From the NCBI GenBank assembly GCA_013360875.1, contig JABWAU010000017.1:1-44027 (forward strand): a stretch of 44,027 bases of DNA, given 5' to 3'. Positions 1-8,886 of this stretch are shown here, piece after piece. The DNA is from Anaerolineales bacterium. Its GTDB lineage: Bacteria; Chloroflexota; Anaerolineae; Anaerolineales; Villigracilaceae. A program made the position numbers and the translations under genes. Numbering within the stretch: the stretch's first letter is position 1; each line of letters starts with the position of its first letter. The notes under the pieces were generated by a model that made no database searches, was not told where the DNA came from, and saw nothing but the letters and a program-made list of their open reading frames with translations.

Positions 1-624
1 ACGTCACGCCGGCATGGCGGCGATGAAATAAAGTCGATTTTTGAAAGTTTTAGAGACGCATGTGGATGGTGGAACAATAATTGTACAAGCGAGTTTACTA
101 TTGAGCAGTTCTTAGGCATGTATTTATTGTTTGAAAGCAATATAGATGCCCCAAGGGCACAGATTGATACATTGAGTGAGGTTCTTGCCACAATTTCGGC
201 CCAAAACCTTTATGTGGGGGGATTTAATCCGGCTTACTGTAGTGTTGGCGGTCAATGTGCCAATGCGGTATTTAATTTTATAGCGGCAAATATTGATGGA
301 AGTAGTGGATTATGGGGCGGTCCTAATGCCGCAGCAAGCTACGCTCAAAAAACAGGTGTACCGAAATATGGGAGTGAAACAGCACTCAGAGATAAAATTG
401 CATCAGTGGGTCAGATGGCTCTTGACCCGTCTACAGTAATTTCCTGGGACAGGAATAAGGGGCCTTCTTCATGGGGGAACGATCAATCTTGGGCAGATGC
501 GTTAATAGTAGAGGAGATATGGGAAGGCTTTAATGGCTTATCCCCAAATAGTATATATTACTATTACAGAGATGCAATTTATTTTTCCGTAGATCAATGG
601 CTCTACTGGAAGGGAGGAAAGTAA
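1..624 (+). CDS. Unrecognised protein, 5' end outside window
   Basis: The reading frame is open from base 1 and ends at the TAA at 622-624, so the gene starts upstream. The ATG at 118 is only an internal methionine and has no ribosome binding site. About 207 residues are visible. They include a run of Trp, Asn and Cys (GWWNNNC) near residues 22-28, then a soluble-looking stretch rich in aromatic residues and ending WLYWKGGK. No catalytic motif or family is recognised. Codon use is clearly more AT-rich than in genes after 2.2 kb. It lies 1 base before a lipoprotein gene, and an RHS core remnant follows both. It could therefore be the variable C-terminal tip of an RHS/polymorphic toxin, but no toxin fold was recognised, so this is inference only. 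Confidence 0.7.
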   Translation, partial: TSRRHGGDEIKSIFESFRDACGWWNNNCTSEFTIEQFLGMYLLFESNIDAPRAQIDTLSEVLATISAQNLYVGGFNPAYCSVGGQCANAVFNFIAANIDGSSGLWGGPNAAASYAQKTGVPKYGSETALRDKIASVGQMALDPSTVISWDRNKGPSSWGNDQSWADALIVEEIWEGFNGLSPNSIYYYYRDAIYFSVDQWLYWKGGK

Positions 625-625
625 T

Positions 626-1972
626 ATGAGCATCAGGGTATTTTGTGTTTGTTGCTTGACTATGCTTATTGTTGTGGGATGTCAGCCGACAGTAACCAGC
701 TATGGTCCTCCTGTGTTAGAAACTCAAGCAAGAACAGAAGAGGTTGCGGAGACGCAAATTGTTCCACCCAGTGAAATCAATCCAGCTATCGAGCCTAGCC
801 CAACTACATTGTCTGAAATAATCCTTAATAAGATAACTCCTGCTAATAGTTCTGAAGCCAGGCTAAGTAATCAATGCCTCAACATCACAAATGTGCCACC
901 AGCCTCTAATAGCATCATTGCTTTGCGAAGTCTAGTGGGCGTTGTTCCCGGTCAAACTCCCGACATAATTCTTATTGATATGTCTGAAGAGCAGCTAAAA
1001 GAATCAACTCAAAAAATAAATATAACACCTAATTTTGCCGTTTCTCCCGATGGAGAATTGATTGTATACTTAGCCAGTACAATTACGAATGGAGTCACAC
1101 AACTTAACCTAATCATAGCAAATGGAAACTTCCAAACAATAAATTCCATTCCATGGAACGATCACTGGTCCCGTATTTTAGGCTGGACGGCGGATCAAAA
1201 GATAATAGTCTCATCATCAAGAACGGAAACGATATCACCTTCCTTTGTTTCTTATACCTTGATAGATCCGATAAGCGGTGGACAACAATCTTTTCATTTA
1301 GGTATTTCTGATTTCATAGACGGCTCGTTATATGATGCGCCTTATTGTGAGAGCTGGTATGGCGTATTAGTAGACCCCACTCTTAAGTGGGCTGTATACC
1401 CAAAACAGAGCAACGTTAACGCTGAGATGTATACTTATGCGCTCTGGGATATTTCAAACAATAAATCAGTGTTTGACCTTGAGAAGATTTTTTCTTCCTT
1501 CTGGTTCTTTATCAATGCCTCTCCCATGCCCAGTTGGTCGAGTGATGGAGGGCAATTTGCGTTTGTAGGTCAGCATCAGGATGAATCTCCCGGAGAAATT
1601 GAGTTGTTCAGTGTAAATGTAAATGGGGATATTTTGCAACTGACAAATCTGTCTAGTATTGGATATGTATTGCCATCATTCCATAGTTGGTCTCCTGATA
1701 ATAGCCTCATCGCCTTTTCTATAACTCCGAGAGGATCGGATGTTGGAAATATTGCCATAGTAAACGCCGTTACGCTTGATGTGACAGATTTATGCCTGTC
1801 TATTAACGTGCAGGAACCTCCCCCAATTTGGTCCCCCAACGGGAAACAATTCTTGGTAGTTGACAGATATGACGAAGGTCACCAACGAGTATTATTAGTC
1901 GATATCGAAAAGAATATTGTTTTTCCGGTTGTAGCAGATGCTGAGCCGATTGGATGGATGGTAAAACCATAA
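626..1972 (+). CDS. Lipoprotein with TolB/WD40-like beta-propeller motifs
   Basis: A 448-residue protein. The ATG at 626 follows the previous stop by one base and has an AGGGAGG ribosome binding site. Residues 1-19 form a signal peptide ending in a lipobox (VVGC), so the mature protein is probably attached to the outer membrane face by a lipidated Cys19. A Pro/Thr/Glu-rich linker of roughly 60 residues follows. The remainder carries spaced blades with SPDG, WSSDGGQFAF, WSPDNSLIAF and WSPNGKQFLV, the repeat signature of TolB/PD40-type six-bladed propellers. Such proteins usually bind partners rather than catalyse. Base composition is AT-rich like the upstream gene, so the two probably arrived together. 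If the upstream frame were an RHS toxin tip, this product would sit in the usual immunity position, but nothing in the sequence proves that role. Confidence 0.75.
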   Translation: MSIRVFCVCCLTMLIVVGCQPTVTSYGPPVLETQARTEEVAETQIVPPSEINPAIEPSPTTLSEIILNKITPANSSEARLSNQCLNITNVPPASNSIIALRSLVGVVPGQTPDIILIDMSEEQLKESTQKINITPNFAVSPDGELIVYLASTITNGVTQLNLIIANGNFQTINSIPWNDHWSRILGWTADQKIIVSSSRTETISPSFVSYTLIDPISGGQQSFHLGISDFIDGSLYDAPYCESWYGVLVDPTLKWAVYPKQSNVNAEMYTYALWDISNNKSVFDLEKIFSSFWFFINASPMPSWSSDGGQFAFVGQHQDESPGEIELFSVNVNGDILQLTNLSSIGYVLPSFHSWSPDNSLIAFSITPRGSDVGNIAIVNAVTLDVTDLCLSINVQEPPPIWSPNGKQFLVVDRYDEGHQRVLLVDIEKNIVFPVVADAEPIGWMVKP

Positions 1973-1979
1973 AGCAACA

Positions 1980-2165
1980 TTACTCCCTTTTGTCCTTAGT
2001 GGTCACAACGAATTGACAGGTTCCCAAGTCACCAAGTATTACTACGCCGGATCACAGCGCATCGCCATTCGGACCGCTGGTACACTCTACTTCATGGTTT
2101 CGACACGGCTGCGCCAGTCAGCCCGGCGTCTCGGCGATCATCCTTCAGCTTCCGCTTCGACCGAC
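1980..2165 (+). pseudogene. RHS/YD-repeat core remnant
   Basis: Read in frame from about 1980 there is no stop, and the peptide contains VTKYYYAGSQRIAIRT then GTLYFM. This matches the YYYxGxQRIAxRxGxxLYF motif that precedes the LGDHLGS core of RHS proteins. An LGDH plus Ser-rich stretch reappears about 12 residues later (around 2129-2165), as if a short segment were inserted or the core decayed. There is no proper start codon; the TTG at 2013 lies inside the motif. It is GC-richer than the two genes before it. RHS elements characteristically have a GC-rich core and AT-rich exchangeable tips, so this is best read as a leftover core fragment. The rest of 2094-2188 shows nothing else recognisable. 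Confidence 0.55.
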
Positions 2166-2188
2166 TTTCTTTTTTGCCACAACCATTT

Positions 2189-4114
2189 TCAATTCGGCGC
2201 GTACTCGTACAGCCAGAACAGAATCTCCCCGTTCCAGGCGTTTTTGAATAGAAGCAGGCCTCCGGGGAATTCCGCTCGCACGGTTTCGATCTCACCCTGA
2301 TCTTCCGGCAGAAAGACGAAAATAATTCTTTCCCCTGTTAGTTGGCTTCGGTCGAATGACGCCCAGTCCGGCGGAGAGTCAATGCCGGTTGCCTGGGGCG
2401 CGAGGTATTGGATGCTCGGGATAGAGTAATACCCCATGCGCGGGCTGTGCATGAACACCACTTGCGTGCCTTCGGGTTTGTCCTGCAAATAGTTCGCGAG
2501 TTCCTGCGCGATCGCTCCGTTGCTGGCGAGGTTTTCTCTCCTGTCCACGGCGCGATAATCCCGGAAGTAGAAATTCAGGTCGCTTGTCGCGGCGATAAGG
2601 ATGACGGCATATCCCAGGAATGCCGCGACTCTCGCATGTTTCAACCAGATTGTTTCGAACATCTCGACGGCTTTGTGCAAACCGAATCCAACGAGCAACG
2701 CGTTGGCGGGCGCCGCGGCGACGTACCTTTGTGCGGCGGGAGGCGATTCGCTGAGTCCGCCGATGAAACCGAACAGGACCAGCCATAAGGTCAGGAAAAC
2801 GAGGCGGCTGTCACGGTTCTTGAATAACAGGAAGATGATTCCCAGGTAGAACAGGGCGCCGAAGATCGGACGAAGGATCGGCGTCTCGGGTTTGTACCAG
2901 TTTCGCAGGTGAGCGACCGTGTACGCCTGCAATCCGGCCGCGATCTGCTCCGAAATCTTCCCGATGGATTCATCCGTTCCCCCGTTGACGGACGATACAC
3001 GGGCGAACGGCGCGAGGAATTGGTTCGGCTCATGGATGTAATACCGCGCCAGCGGGAAGACAACCGCCAGCGCAACCGCAAACGTGAGGACGAGATGAGG
3101 AGCGGATCGGTAAAACCGGCTGCGTTGAAGGAAGAACGCAATGATCATGCAGCCAATGAGAATGGCGAACAATCCCCGGCTGGTCACGTAAAAGTATTGG
3201 GAAAATCCCAGCGCCAGCCCGCCAAGCAGATACGCGAGCCGCCTGTCCCGCGCCCATCCATACCAAAGCGCGCCGAGGGTGAGGATATATCCCAACCCGT
3301 CCCAGATGTTGTTGAGTCCCAGGCGGCTGAAGTGGATGTGGAAGTGGAGCGCGGCAAGCGCCAGCGCGGAGAAACGCCCCGCCCGTTCGCCGAACATGGC
3401 TTTGCCGCAAAGATAAACTGCCGCCACGGTCGCTGCGCCGGCGATTGCGGATGGAAACCGCAGGGCTTCAGTGGTCGCGCCGAAGACTCGGATGAACAGG
3501 GATTGGATGAAGGAAAAAAACGATGGGAACGAGAACCAGCCCGCGATGAAGATATTGTCCCAGTCTCCGGTCGCAAAGTCACGCGCGCCGATGCCCGCCG
3601 ATCCCTCGTCTCCTGTGAGGATGATCGGGAATCCTCCCGCGCCGATCCCTCTAACCAGAAAGGCGAATAGCGCGATACCCGCCGCGAAGAGAATCGTCTG
3701 CCTGGCGATCCTCGGTTTCTCTTCATCCCATTCGTAACCGCCGATGAAGATCAGCGCAATTCCCGCGAGCCACGCGATCACCGCGAAAATGGGACTGTAC
3801 ATCCTTGCCCCGTATCCCGCCCCGATGGCGCCGAGAACGATAAAGACCGGGCTCAACCCCAATAACAGAACCTGCCAGGAAAGAATCCCGAACCATGCAG
3901 CGAGTCTGTCAATGGCGCGTTCGAACCGCCGATAGATTTTTTCGCTTTGATGTATGAGCAATCCCGTGACGAAAAAGGACGAACCTGCCGCAAGCGACCA
4001 GAGGTGATTTCTCTGATCGAACGGCAGGTCCGCGTTGATTTGAATGCCGAAATACAGAATGAGACTCCCCCCAGCCAGCAAAACAGAGACCAGCGTTCCC
4101 CGCCTGCCGTCCAT
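2189..4114 (-). CDS. Family-39-like membrane glycosyltransferase
   Basis: A 641-residue polytopic protein with about a dozen hydrophobic segments. It is of the GT-C class (dolichyl-phosphate-mannose mannosyltransferase / ArnT-like), which uses lipid-linked sugars on the outer face of the membrane. The acidic pair D169-E170 in TGDEGSAG follows the first long membrane block and matches the DE motif of the first external loop. The SRLGLNN stretch and the long C-terminal soluble part are also usual. The C-terminal 130 residues are soluble and end in LYEYAPN. The start ATG lies 3 bases after the stop of the acyl-CoA dehydrogenase gene, so the two are probably co-transcribed. The acceptor and sugar cannot be read from sequence. 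Confidence 0.8.
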   Translation of the reverse strand: MDGRRGTLVSVLLAGGSLILYFGIQINADLPFDQRNHLWSLAAGSSFFVTGLLIHQSEKIYRRFERAIDRLAAWFGILSWQVLLLGLSPVFIVLGAIGAGYGARMYSPIFAVIAWLAGIALIFIGGYEWDEEKPRIARQTILFAAGIALFAFLVRGIGAGGFPIILTGDEGSAGIGARDFATGDWDNIFIAGWFSFPSFFSFIQSLFIRVFGATTEALRFPSAIAGAATVAAVYLCGKAMFGERAGRFSALALAALHFHIHFSRLGLNNIWDGLGYILTLGALWYGWARDRRLAYLLGGLALGFSQYFYVTSRGLFAILIGCMIIAFFLQRSRFYRSAPHLVLTFAVALAVVFPLARYYIHEPNQFLAPFARVSSVNGGTDESIGKISEQIAAGLQAYTVAHLRNWYKPETPILRPIFGALFYLGIIFLLFKNRDSRLVFLTLWLVLFGFIGGLSESPPAAQRYVAAAPANALLVGFGLHKAVEMFETIWLKHARVAAFLGYAVILIAATSDLNFYFRDYRAVDRRENLASNGAIAQELANYLQDKPEGTQVVFMHSPRMGYYSIPSIQYLAPQATGIDSPPDWASFDRSQLTGERIIFVFLPEDQGEIETVRAEFPGGLLLFKNAWNGEILFWLYEYAPN

Positions 4115-4117
4115 GTT

Positions 4118-5287
4118 TTACTTCAATCCCATCTCGCTTCTCGAAATGACCAGCCTTTGTATCTCGCTTGTCCCCTCGTAGATCTCGGTGATCTTCGCGT
4201 CGCGGAAGTAACGCTCGATGGGCAGTTCCCGGCTGTAACCCATCCCGCCGTGGATCTGCACCGCCTGATGCGTGACCCACATGGCGGTCTCGCTGGCGAA
4301 CAACTTCGCCATGGACGCCTCGAGCGAATAACGACTCCCGTCCTTCTTGGATTTCTCCTTTGCCATCGCCGCGTTATAGATCAACAGACGAGACGCCTCG
4401 ATGCGCGTCTTCATGTCTGCGATCTTGAATCCCGTCCCCTGGAACGCGCCGATGGGTTGACCGAACGCTTCACGCGTGACCGCGTACTGGCGCGCGGCTT
4501 CGTAAGCCGCTTCCGCGATCCCGAGCGCCTGCGTCGCGATCCCGATCCTGCCCGCGTCGAGGACGGTCATGGCGATCTTGAATCCCTCGCCCTCCTCGCC
4601 GAGACGACTCTCCACCGGCACGCGGCAGTCCTCGAAGATCAACTCGCTCGTTGCCGAAGCGCGGATGCCGAGTTTTGGTTCCTTCTTTCCGCGCGTCAGA
4701 CCGGGCGTGTTTGCTTCGACGAGGAACGCGGTTACGCCCTTGTGTTTCTTCTCCGGGTCGGTCATCATAAAGACGACGAAATAATCCGCCACCGGCCCGC
4801 TCGTAACCCAGGATTTGCGGCCGTTCAAAATGTAGTGGTTGCCGTCGCGCACCGCGCGGGATTTCATCGTCCCCGCGTCCGATCCGCTCATCGGTTCGGT
4901 CAGCGAATACGCGCCGACCGATTTCCCCGAGGCGACCGGGGTGATGAATTTTTTCTTCTGTTCCTCCGTTCCGAACTTCCAAATTCCGTGACAATACAAT
5001 GAGTTGTTCACGGACATGATGACGCCATGCGCCGCGTCCGCTTTGCAGATCTCTTCGAGGGCGAGAACGTAGGCGAGCGTGTCCATGCCCGCGCCGCCGT
5101 ATTCTTCGGGGATTTCGATGCCCATGAATCCCAACTCACCCATCTTCCTGACGGTTTCGCTGGGAAACTCTCCGCTTTCGTCGAATTCAGCCGCTACGGG
5201 GACGATCTCCTTTTGGGCAAAGTCGCGGGCGGCATCGCGAATCATTTTGTGTTCTTCGCTCAGGGGGTATAGCGCAAGTTCTGTCAT
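4118..5287 (-). CDS. Acyl-CoA dehydrogenase (short-chain/butyryl type)
   Basis: A 389-residue flavoenzyme of normal family length that oxidises acyl-CoA to trans-2-enoyl-CoA and passes electrons to electron-transfer flavoprotein. The FAD/substrate signatures YSLTEPMSGSDAG and GRKSWVTSGP lie in the middle domain. The C-terminal helical domain has REAFGQPI, QIHGGMGYS and IYEGTSEIQR, where Glu371 aligns with the catalytic base of butyryl- and medium-chain enzymes. The start has a GGAGG site seven bases upstream. A perfect TATAAT on the minus strand lies about 27 bases before the ATG, so this gene probably starts the operon with the glycosyltransferase gene. Chain length specificity is inferred only from overall resemblance. 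Confidence 0.93.
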   Translation of the reverse strand: MTELALYPLSEEHKMIRDAARDFAQKEIVPVAAEFDESGEFPSETVRKMGELGFMGIEIPEEYGGAGMDTLAYVLALEEICKADAAHGVIMSVNNSLYCHGIWKFGTEEQKKKFITPVASGKSVGAYSLTEPMSGSDAGTMKSRAVRDGNHYILNGRKSWVTSGPVADYFVVFMMTDPEKKHKGVTAFLVEANTPGLTRGKKEPKLGIRASATSELIFEDCRVPVESRLGEEGEGFKIAMTVLDAGRIGIATQALGIAEAAYEAARQYAVTREAFGQPIGAFQGTGFKIADMKTRIEASRLLIYNAAMAKEKSKKDGSRYSLEASMAKLFASETAMWVTHQAVQIHGGMGYSRELPIERYFRDAKITEIYEGTSEIQRLVISRSEMGLK

Positions 5288-5313
5288 TCCATTCCTCCGG
5301 GTGTGATGAAGGG

Positions 5314-5319
5314 ATTATA
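5314..5319 (-). promoter_or_regulatory. Probable -10 box of the acyl-CoA dehydrogenase operon
   Basis: On the minus strand TATAAT lies at 5319-5314, which would place the transcription start about 20 bases before the ATG at 5287. No good -35 hexamer is seen at the usual distance, so the call rests on the -10 box and its position alone. Confidence 0.4.
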
Positions 5320-5450
5320 CCGCTTCGCGACACAAGTATCCCTTCGATTGCTCTGATAAAATCGGGGAGGATTCCGTAAAGCGACATTCAAGTCGCCCTG
5401 CGCAGCGATACGCTTCGCAGTGTCGCGGTACAACCTCTGCGAACCACGCC

Positions 5451-6353
5451 ATGAACGCCAAACCCTCCATCGAAGAACGCATCTGGGCGGCGATCGTCCA
5501 CCTCTCCACACTGGCAATGGGAATCGGATTGTTCCTTCCCATTTTCGGCTGGTCGGAGAGTCGGCGAAAATCCAACTACACTTCGTTCCAGTGTTTGCAG
5601 GCGTTGGGGTATCAGACTTTGGGATACACCGTCTGGATCCTGACGATGCTTATCGTGGCGATCGTCAGTGGAGTTGGCTTCCTTTCCCGCGTTCAAAACA
5701 TGGATACCCTCGAAGCAGACTTGAACGCCTGGGCGGCGGGTCATTCCATCCTGATGGTCGGGTTGATCGCTTTGTATCTCCTCCCCCCAGTATTTGCGGC
5801 GATCGCCTGCGCGCTCGGCAGGGATTTCCGTTATCCGCTCATGGGAAGGCGCCTGGCGCGATATTTGGGATACGACCTGACACGATCCAGCGAAGAGAAA
5901 ACCTGGCTGGTCGAGGAACACGAGGATCGCTGGGTCGCGTCCATGGGACATTTCAGCATCATCATCGTGATTTGGGGGTTGCTTGTCCCGATTTTTTCCT
6001 GGGCGTTGCAAGGGAAACGAAGCCTGTTTCTCAAATTCCAAGCCATTCAAGCCTTCGCATATCAGGCAGGGACAACACTGCTGTATTTCGCGGCGGGATT
6101 TTTCTACGTGTTCGGGATCGCGGTATTCCTCCTGACCATCGGTTTCGAGGGCGAGATTTCGTTCGATTCGTCGAACGTTTTGATCGGCGCGGTCGTCTTC
6201 TTTATTTCACTGTTGGTTACATTGCTCATCCTTCTGGCTGTCCCGCTGCTGCACATCCTCGGTCAGTGGGCGGGGTATCGGGTGTTGAAAGGGGATGGGT
6301 ATCGGTATCCGATAGTGGGGAGGATGGTTGAGAAATGGATGGCAAAACAATAG
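5451..6353 (+). CDS. Tandem DUF4870-like integral membrane protein
   Basis: A 300-residue membrane protein made of two similar halves. Each half begins with a short soluble helix and a histidine-containing segment (ERIWAAIVHLSTL near residue 8; EDRWVASMGHFSII near 160). This is followed by PIFxW, a polar stretch (SFQCLQALGYQ / KFQAIQAFAYQ) and further hydrophobic helices. This layout matches the DUF4870/Tic20-like fold, duplicated in one chain. Function is unknown for the family; a channel or accessory role is only a guess. No strong ribosome binding site precedes the ATG. The stop lies five bases before the preferred start of the aminopeptidase gene, so the two are probably one transcript. 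Confidence 0.75.
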   Translation: MNAKPSIEERIWAAIVHLSTLAMGIGLFLPIFGWSESRRKSNYTSFQCLQALGYQTLGYTVWILTMLIVAIVSGVGFLSRVQNMDTLEADLNAWAAGHSILMVGLIALYLLPPVFAAIACALGRDFRYPLMGRRLARYLGYDLTRSSEEKTWLVEEHEDRWVASMGHFSIIIVIWGLLVPIFSWALQGKRSLFLKFQAIQAFAYQAGTTLLYFAAGFFYVFGIAVFLLTIGFEGEISFDSSNVLIGAVVFFISLLVTLLILLAVPLLHILGQWAGYRVLKGDGYRYPIVGRMVEKWMAKQ

Positions 6354-6358
6354 CCTCA

Positions 6359-7180
6359 ATGAAAATCCTCATCGCCGCAGACATGGAAGGAATCACCGGC
6401 GTGACGACGTGGGAGCAGGTCACGCCGGGACATGCGGAGTACGCGCGCTTTCGCAGGCTGATGACCCAGGATGTGAACGCCGCCATCCGCGGGGCGATGG
6501 AGGCGGGCGCGGACGAGGTCATCGTCGCGGACGGTCATTGGGACGGGTCGAACGTTCTGATCGAGGAACTCGACCCGCGCGCGCGGTTGAACAGCGGTTC
6601 GCCTTCTCCGTTTTCGATGATGCAGGGAATTGACGAAAGCATGGACGGCGTGATGTTCATTGGTTATCACGCGCGCAATGGAAGCGCGAACGCGATCCTC
6701 GATCATACGTGGTCGTCGAAAACGGTTGCCAACGTGTGGCTGAACGATATTTTGACCGGGGAATATGGTTTGAACGCGGCGCTGGCGGGTCACTTCGGCG
6801 TACCTGTGATCATGGCGAGCGGCGACCAGACGGCTTGCGCGCAGATCGTCGAATTGCTGGGCAATGTTGAGACGGCGGTCGTCAAGCAGGCGACTGGGCG
6901 CTTTGCCGCGGAGTGCCTCCCTCCGTCTATGACGCAGGAGATGATCTTCGAGGCGGCGTCTCGCGCGGTGGAGAGGCTGGCGGAGGGCGATGCGCCCGAT
7001 CCGTTCGTGCTGGATACACCGGTGCATGTGACTGTGGAGTTCTCCGCTTCGGATATGGCAGACAGGGCTTCGAGGATTCCGTTCACGGGACGCGAGGGGA
7101 GGCGCGTCACGCTCGCGGCGGGGGAGATGGTGTCCGCGTATAACGGCTTCCGCGCCATGGTGATGCTGGCAATGGGCTGA
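6359..7180 (+). CDS. M55-family D-aminopeptidase (DppA-like)
   Basis: A zinc peptidase of the DppA family that removes N-terminal D-amino acids from peptides, usually linked to recycling of cell-wall-derived peptides. The start at 6359 is chosen over 6335 because it gives the canonical N-terminus MKILIAADMEG and avoids overlap with the preceding gene. With this start the ligands fall on family positions: Asp8, Glu10, His60 (VADGHWDG) and His104 (GYHARNG). The fifth ligand is probably Glu135, and the nucleophile region contains Asp115-His116, one residue later than in Bacillus DppA. Length (273 aa) is normal. It sits just upstream of a peptide/polyamine-type importer but has its own end, so a functional link is possible but not shown. 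Confidence 0.9.
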   Translation: MKILIAADMEGITGVTTWEQVTPGHAEYARFRRLMTQDVNAAIRGAMEAGADEVIVADGHWDGSNVLIEELDPRARLNSGSPSPFSMMQGIDESMDGVMFIGYHARNGSANAILDHTWSSKTVANVWLNDILTGEYGLNAALAGHFGVPVIMASGDQTACAQIVELLGNVETAVVKQATGRFAAECLPPSMTQEMIFEAASRAVERLAEGDAPDPFVLDTPVHVTVEFSASDMADRASRIPFTGREGRRVTLAAGEMVSAYNGFRAMVMLAMG

Positions 7181-7285
7181 AGGGGGAAGAGGCTGTTCGA
7201 GCAGGATCAGGTTTCGGCTGGGGGAGAGGCGCCCTTCGTCTACGCTCAGGGTACAAAAAAGCCTGTCTGTATCGGAAATCGTTGA

Positions 7286-7315
7286 TTGACTCCCTTTCCG
7301 AAGGTTCTATATAAT
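7286..7315 (+). promoter_or_regulatory. Sigma70-type promoter of the polyamine importer
   Basis: A TTGACT box at 7286-7291 is separated by 18 bases from a perfect TATAAT at 7310-7315. Transcription would begin near 7322, leaving a leader of about 120 bases before the binding-protein ATG. The leader holds a small hairpin (CTGAAA at 7339-7344 pairing with TTTCAG at 7355-7360) and an isolated AAGGAGG at 7370-7376 that precedes no start codon. Nothing else is recognised in 7181-7285. Confidence 0.75.
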
Positions 7316-7441
7316 CGAACAATTCACAACTTATAAGGCTGAAAGGTGTTCCATTTTCAGATTTTCGGGAAGGAGGTGGTCGCGCGGAGACAGCGTTTTT
7401 TTGTTCGTCGTGCCAGTTCAAAAATCCCAAAGGAGAGAGAT

Positions 7442-8704
7442 ATGAAGTCCAAATGGTTCGTACTGTTCAGCGCGCTGGTCCTTGCCAGCCTTGTCCTGTC
7501 CGCCTGTGGAGGGGCGGCTCCCGCGACGAGTGAAGCGCCTCCCCCTGCCGCTCCAACTGACGCGCCCGCCGCCGCCCCCACCGACGCGCCCGCGCCAACG
7601 GAAGCCCCCAGCATGGAACTCGAGGGCGAAGTCTCCATCGTCGCCTGGCCCGGTTACATCGAACGCGGCGAGACCGACCCGAATTACGACTGGGTGACCG
7701 AGTTCGAAGCGCAGACCGGCTGTATGGTGAGTGTGAAGACCGCGGCGACCTCCGACGAAATGGTCGCCCTGATGAACGAGGGCGGCTTCGATCTCGTGAC
7801 CGCCTCCGGCGACGCATCCAACCGCCTGATCGCGGCCGGCAAGATCCAGTCCATTGACATTTCCCGCATTCCCAGTTACGACAAAATTGACCCGCGCCTG
7901 CAAAATGCGCCCTGGCATACGGTGGATATGGACGGCGACGGTACGCCCGAACATTACGGCGTGCCTTATTCCTCCGGGCAGAACGTCCTGATGTACAACA
8001 CGGATATCTTCAGCGACCAGCCTCCGACAAGTTGGAACGTGGTGTTCGAGGAGACGGTTTTGCCGGACGGTCAATCGAACAAGGGACGCATCCAGGCTTA
8101 CGATGGTCCCATCTATGTCGCTGACGCCGCGCTGTACCTGATGTATCACCAGCCGGAACTCGGCATCGAGAATCCCTATCAACTGACCCGCGATCAATTC
8201 AATGCGGCGATCGAACTCCTCCGCCAGCAGCGCACACTGATCAACCGCTACTGGCACGACGCGTTCGTCCAGATGGATGATTTCAGGAACGAGGGCGTGG
8301 CGGCTTCGAGTTCCTGGCCCTTCCAGGCGAACCTGTTGAAGTTCGAGGGCGCTCCCATTGAAAAGGTCGTCCCTGTGGAGGGCGCGACCGGCTGGGCGGA
8401 TACCACCATGATGCACGTGGATGCCGAGCATCCCAACTGCGCTTATGCGTGGATGGAATGGTCGCTCAATCCCAAACTGCAGGGTGATCTTGCCGCCTGG
8501 TTCCAAAACGTCCCGGTCCGTCTGGATGCCTGCGAAGGCAATGAACTGCTCGGTCCCGACGGCTGTGTGAACAACGGCTTGAACGACTTCGACAAGATCT
8601 GGTGGTGGCGCACTCCCACCGCGGACTGCGGCGATGGGCGCATGGAATGTGTCCCGTACCACGAATGGGTTACGGCTTACATCGCTGTGATCGGCGGTCG
8701 TTGA
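7442..8704 (+). CDS. ydcS: ABC importer substrate-binding lipoprotein, YdcS-like (polyamine family)
   Basis: A 420-residue periplasmic-type binding lipoprotein. The ATG at 7442 has an AAAGGAGAG site 4 bases upstream. Residues 1-20 form a signal peptide with lipobox LSAC, followed by a Pro/Ala/Thr-rich linker of about 35 residues. The mature part has VAWPGYIERG, FDLVTASGDAS, DPRLQNAPWHTV, YGVPYSSGQNVLMYNTD and a C-terminal TADCGDGRMECVPY. These segments are characteristic of the YdcS branch of spermidine/putrescine-type binding proteins. It heads the D-A-B-C style importer operon. The real substrate may be a polyamine or a related cation such as GABA; sequence alone does not decide. Confidence 0.87.
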   Translation: MKSKWFVLFSALVLASLVLSACGGAAPATSEAPPPAAPTDAPAAAPTDAPAPTEAPSMELEGEVSIVAWPGYIERGETDPNYDWVTEFEAQTGCMVSVKTAATSDEMVALMNEGGFDLVTASGDASNRLIAAGKIQSIDISRIPSYDKIDPRLQNAPWHTVDMDGDGTPEHYGVPYSSGQNVLMYNTDIFSDQPPTSWNVVFEETVLPDGQSNKGRIQAYDGPIYVADAALYLMYHQPELGIENPYQLTRDQFNAAIELLRQQRTLINRYWHDAFVQMDDFRNEGVAASSSWPFQANLLKFEGAPIEKVVPVEGATGWADTTMMHVDAEHPNCAYAWMEWSLNPKLQGDLAAWFQNVPVRLDACEGNELLGPDGCVNNGLNDFDKIWWWRTPTADCGDGRMECVPYHEWVTAYIAVIGGR

Positions 8705-8726
8705 TCGCCGCTTCGTGAATTCGAAT

Positions 8727-8760
8727 ATCAGGCGGGGGACCTCCTCCGCCTGATCCCTAT
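8727..8760 (+). terminator. Hairpin after the binding-protein gene (possible attenuator)
   Basis: ATCAGGCGG at 8727-8735 pairs perfectly with CCGCCTGAT at 8746-8754, and the next bases are AT-rich (ending TATATTTT). A second perfect hairpin GGCGGT-CTCT-ACCGCC lies at 8791-8806. Such structures between a binding protein and its transporter genes often stop part of the transcription, so that the binding protein is made in excess. That effect is inferred. Confidence 0.55.
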
Positions 8761-8886
8761 ATTTTCAGTACTTCACGAAAGCGCGTATTTGGCGGTCTCT
8801 ACCGCCGTATTTGTGTGCTTCGCGAAGAGCGCAAATTACGCAGGGTTTTCGTGATCTACTGATTTTTCAATGAGCCTCAAAAGACG

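Noticed and set aside
2013-2300. A complete small gene starting at TTG 2013
   Set aside because: The TTG lies inside the RHS motif, which reads through from further upstream, and the downstream half looks like frame decay rather than a protein.
7418-8662. A 414-codon minus-strand frame
   Set aside because: It is antisense to the YdcS-like binding protein gene and its peptide is Arg/His/Gly-rich without recognisable motifs.
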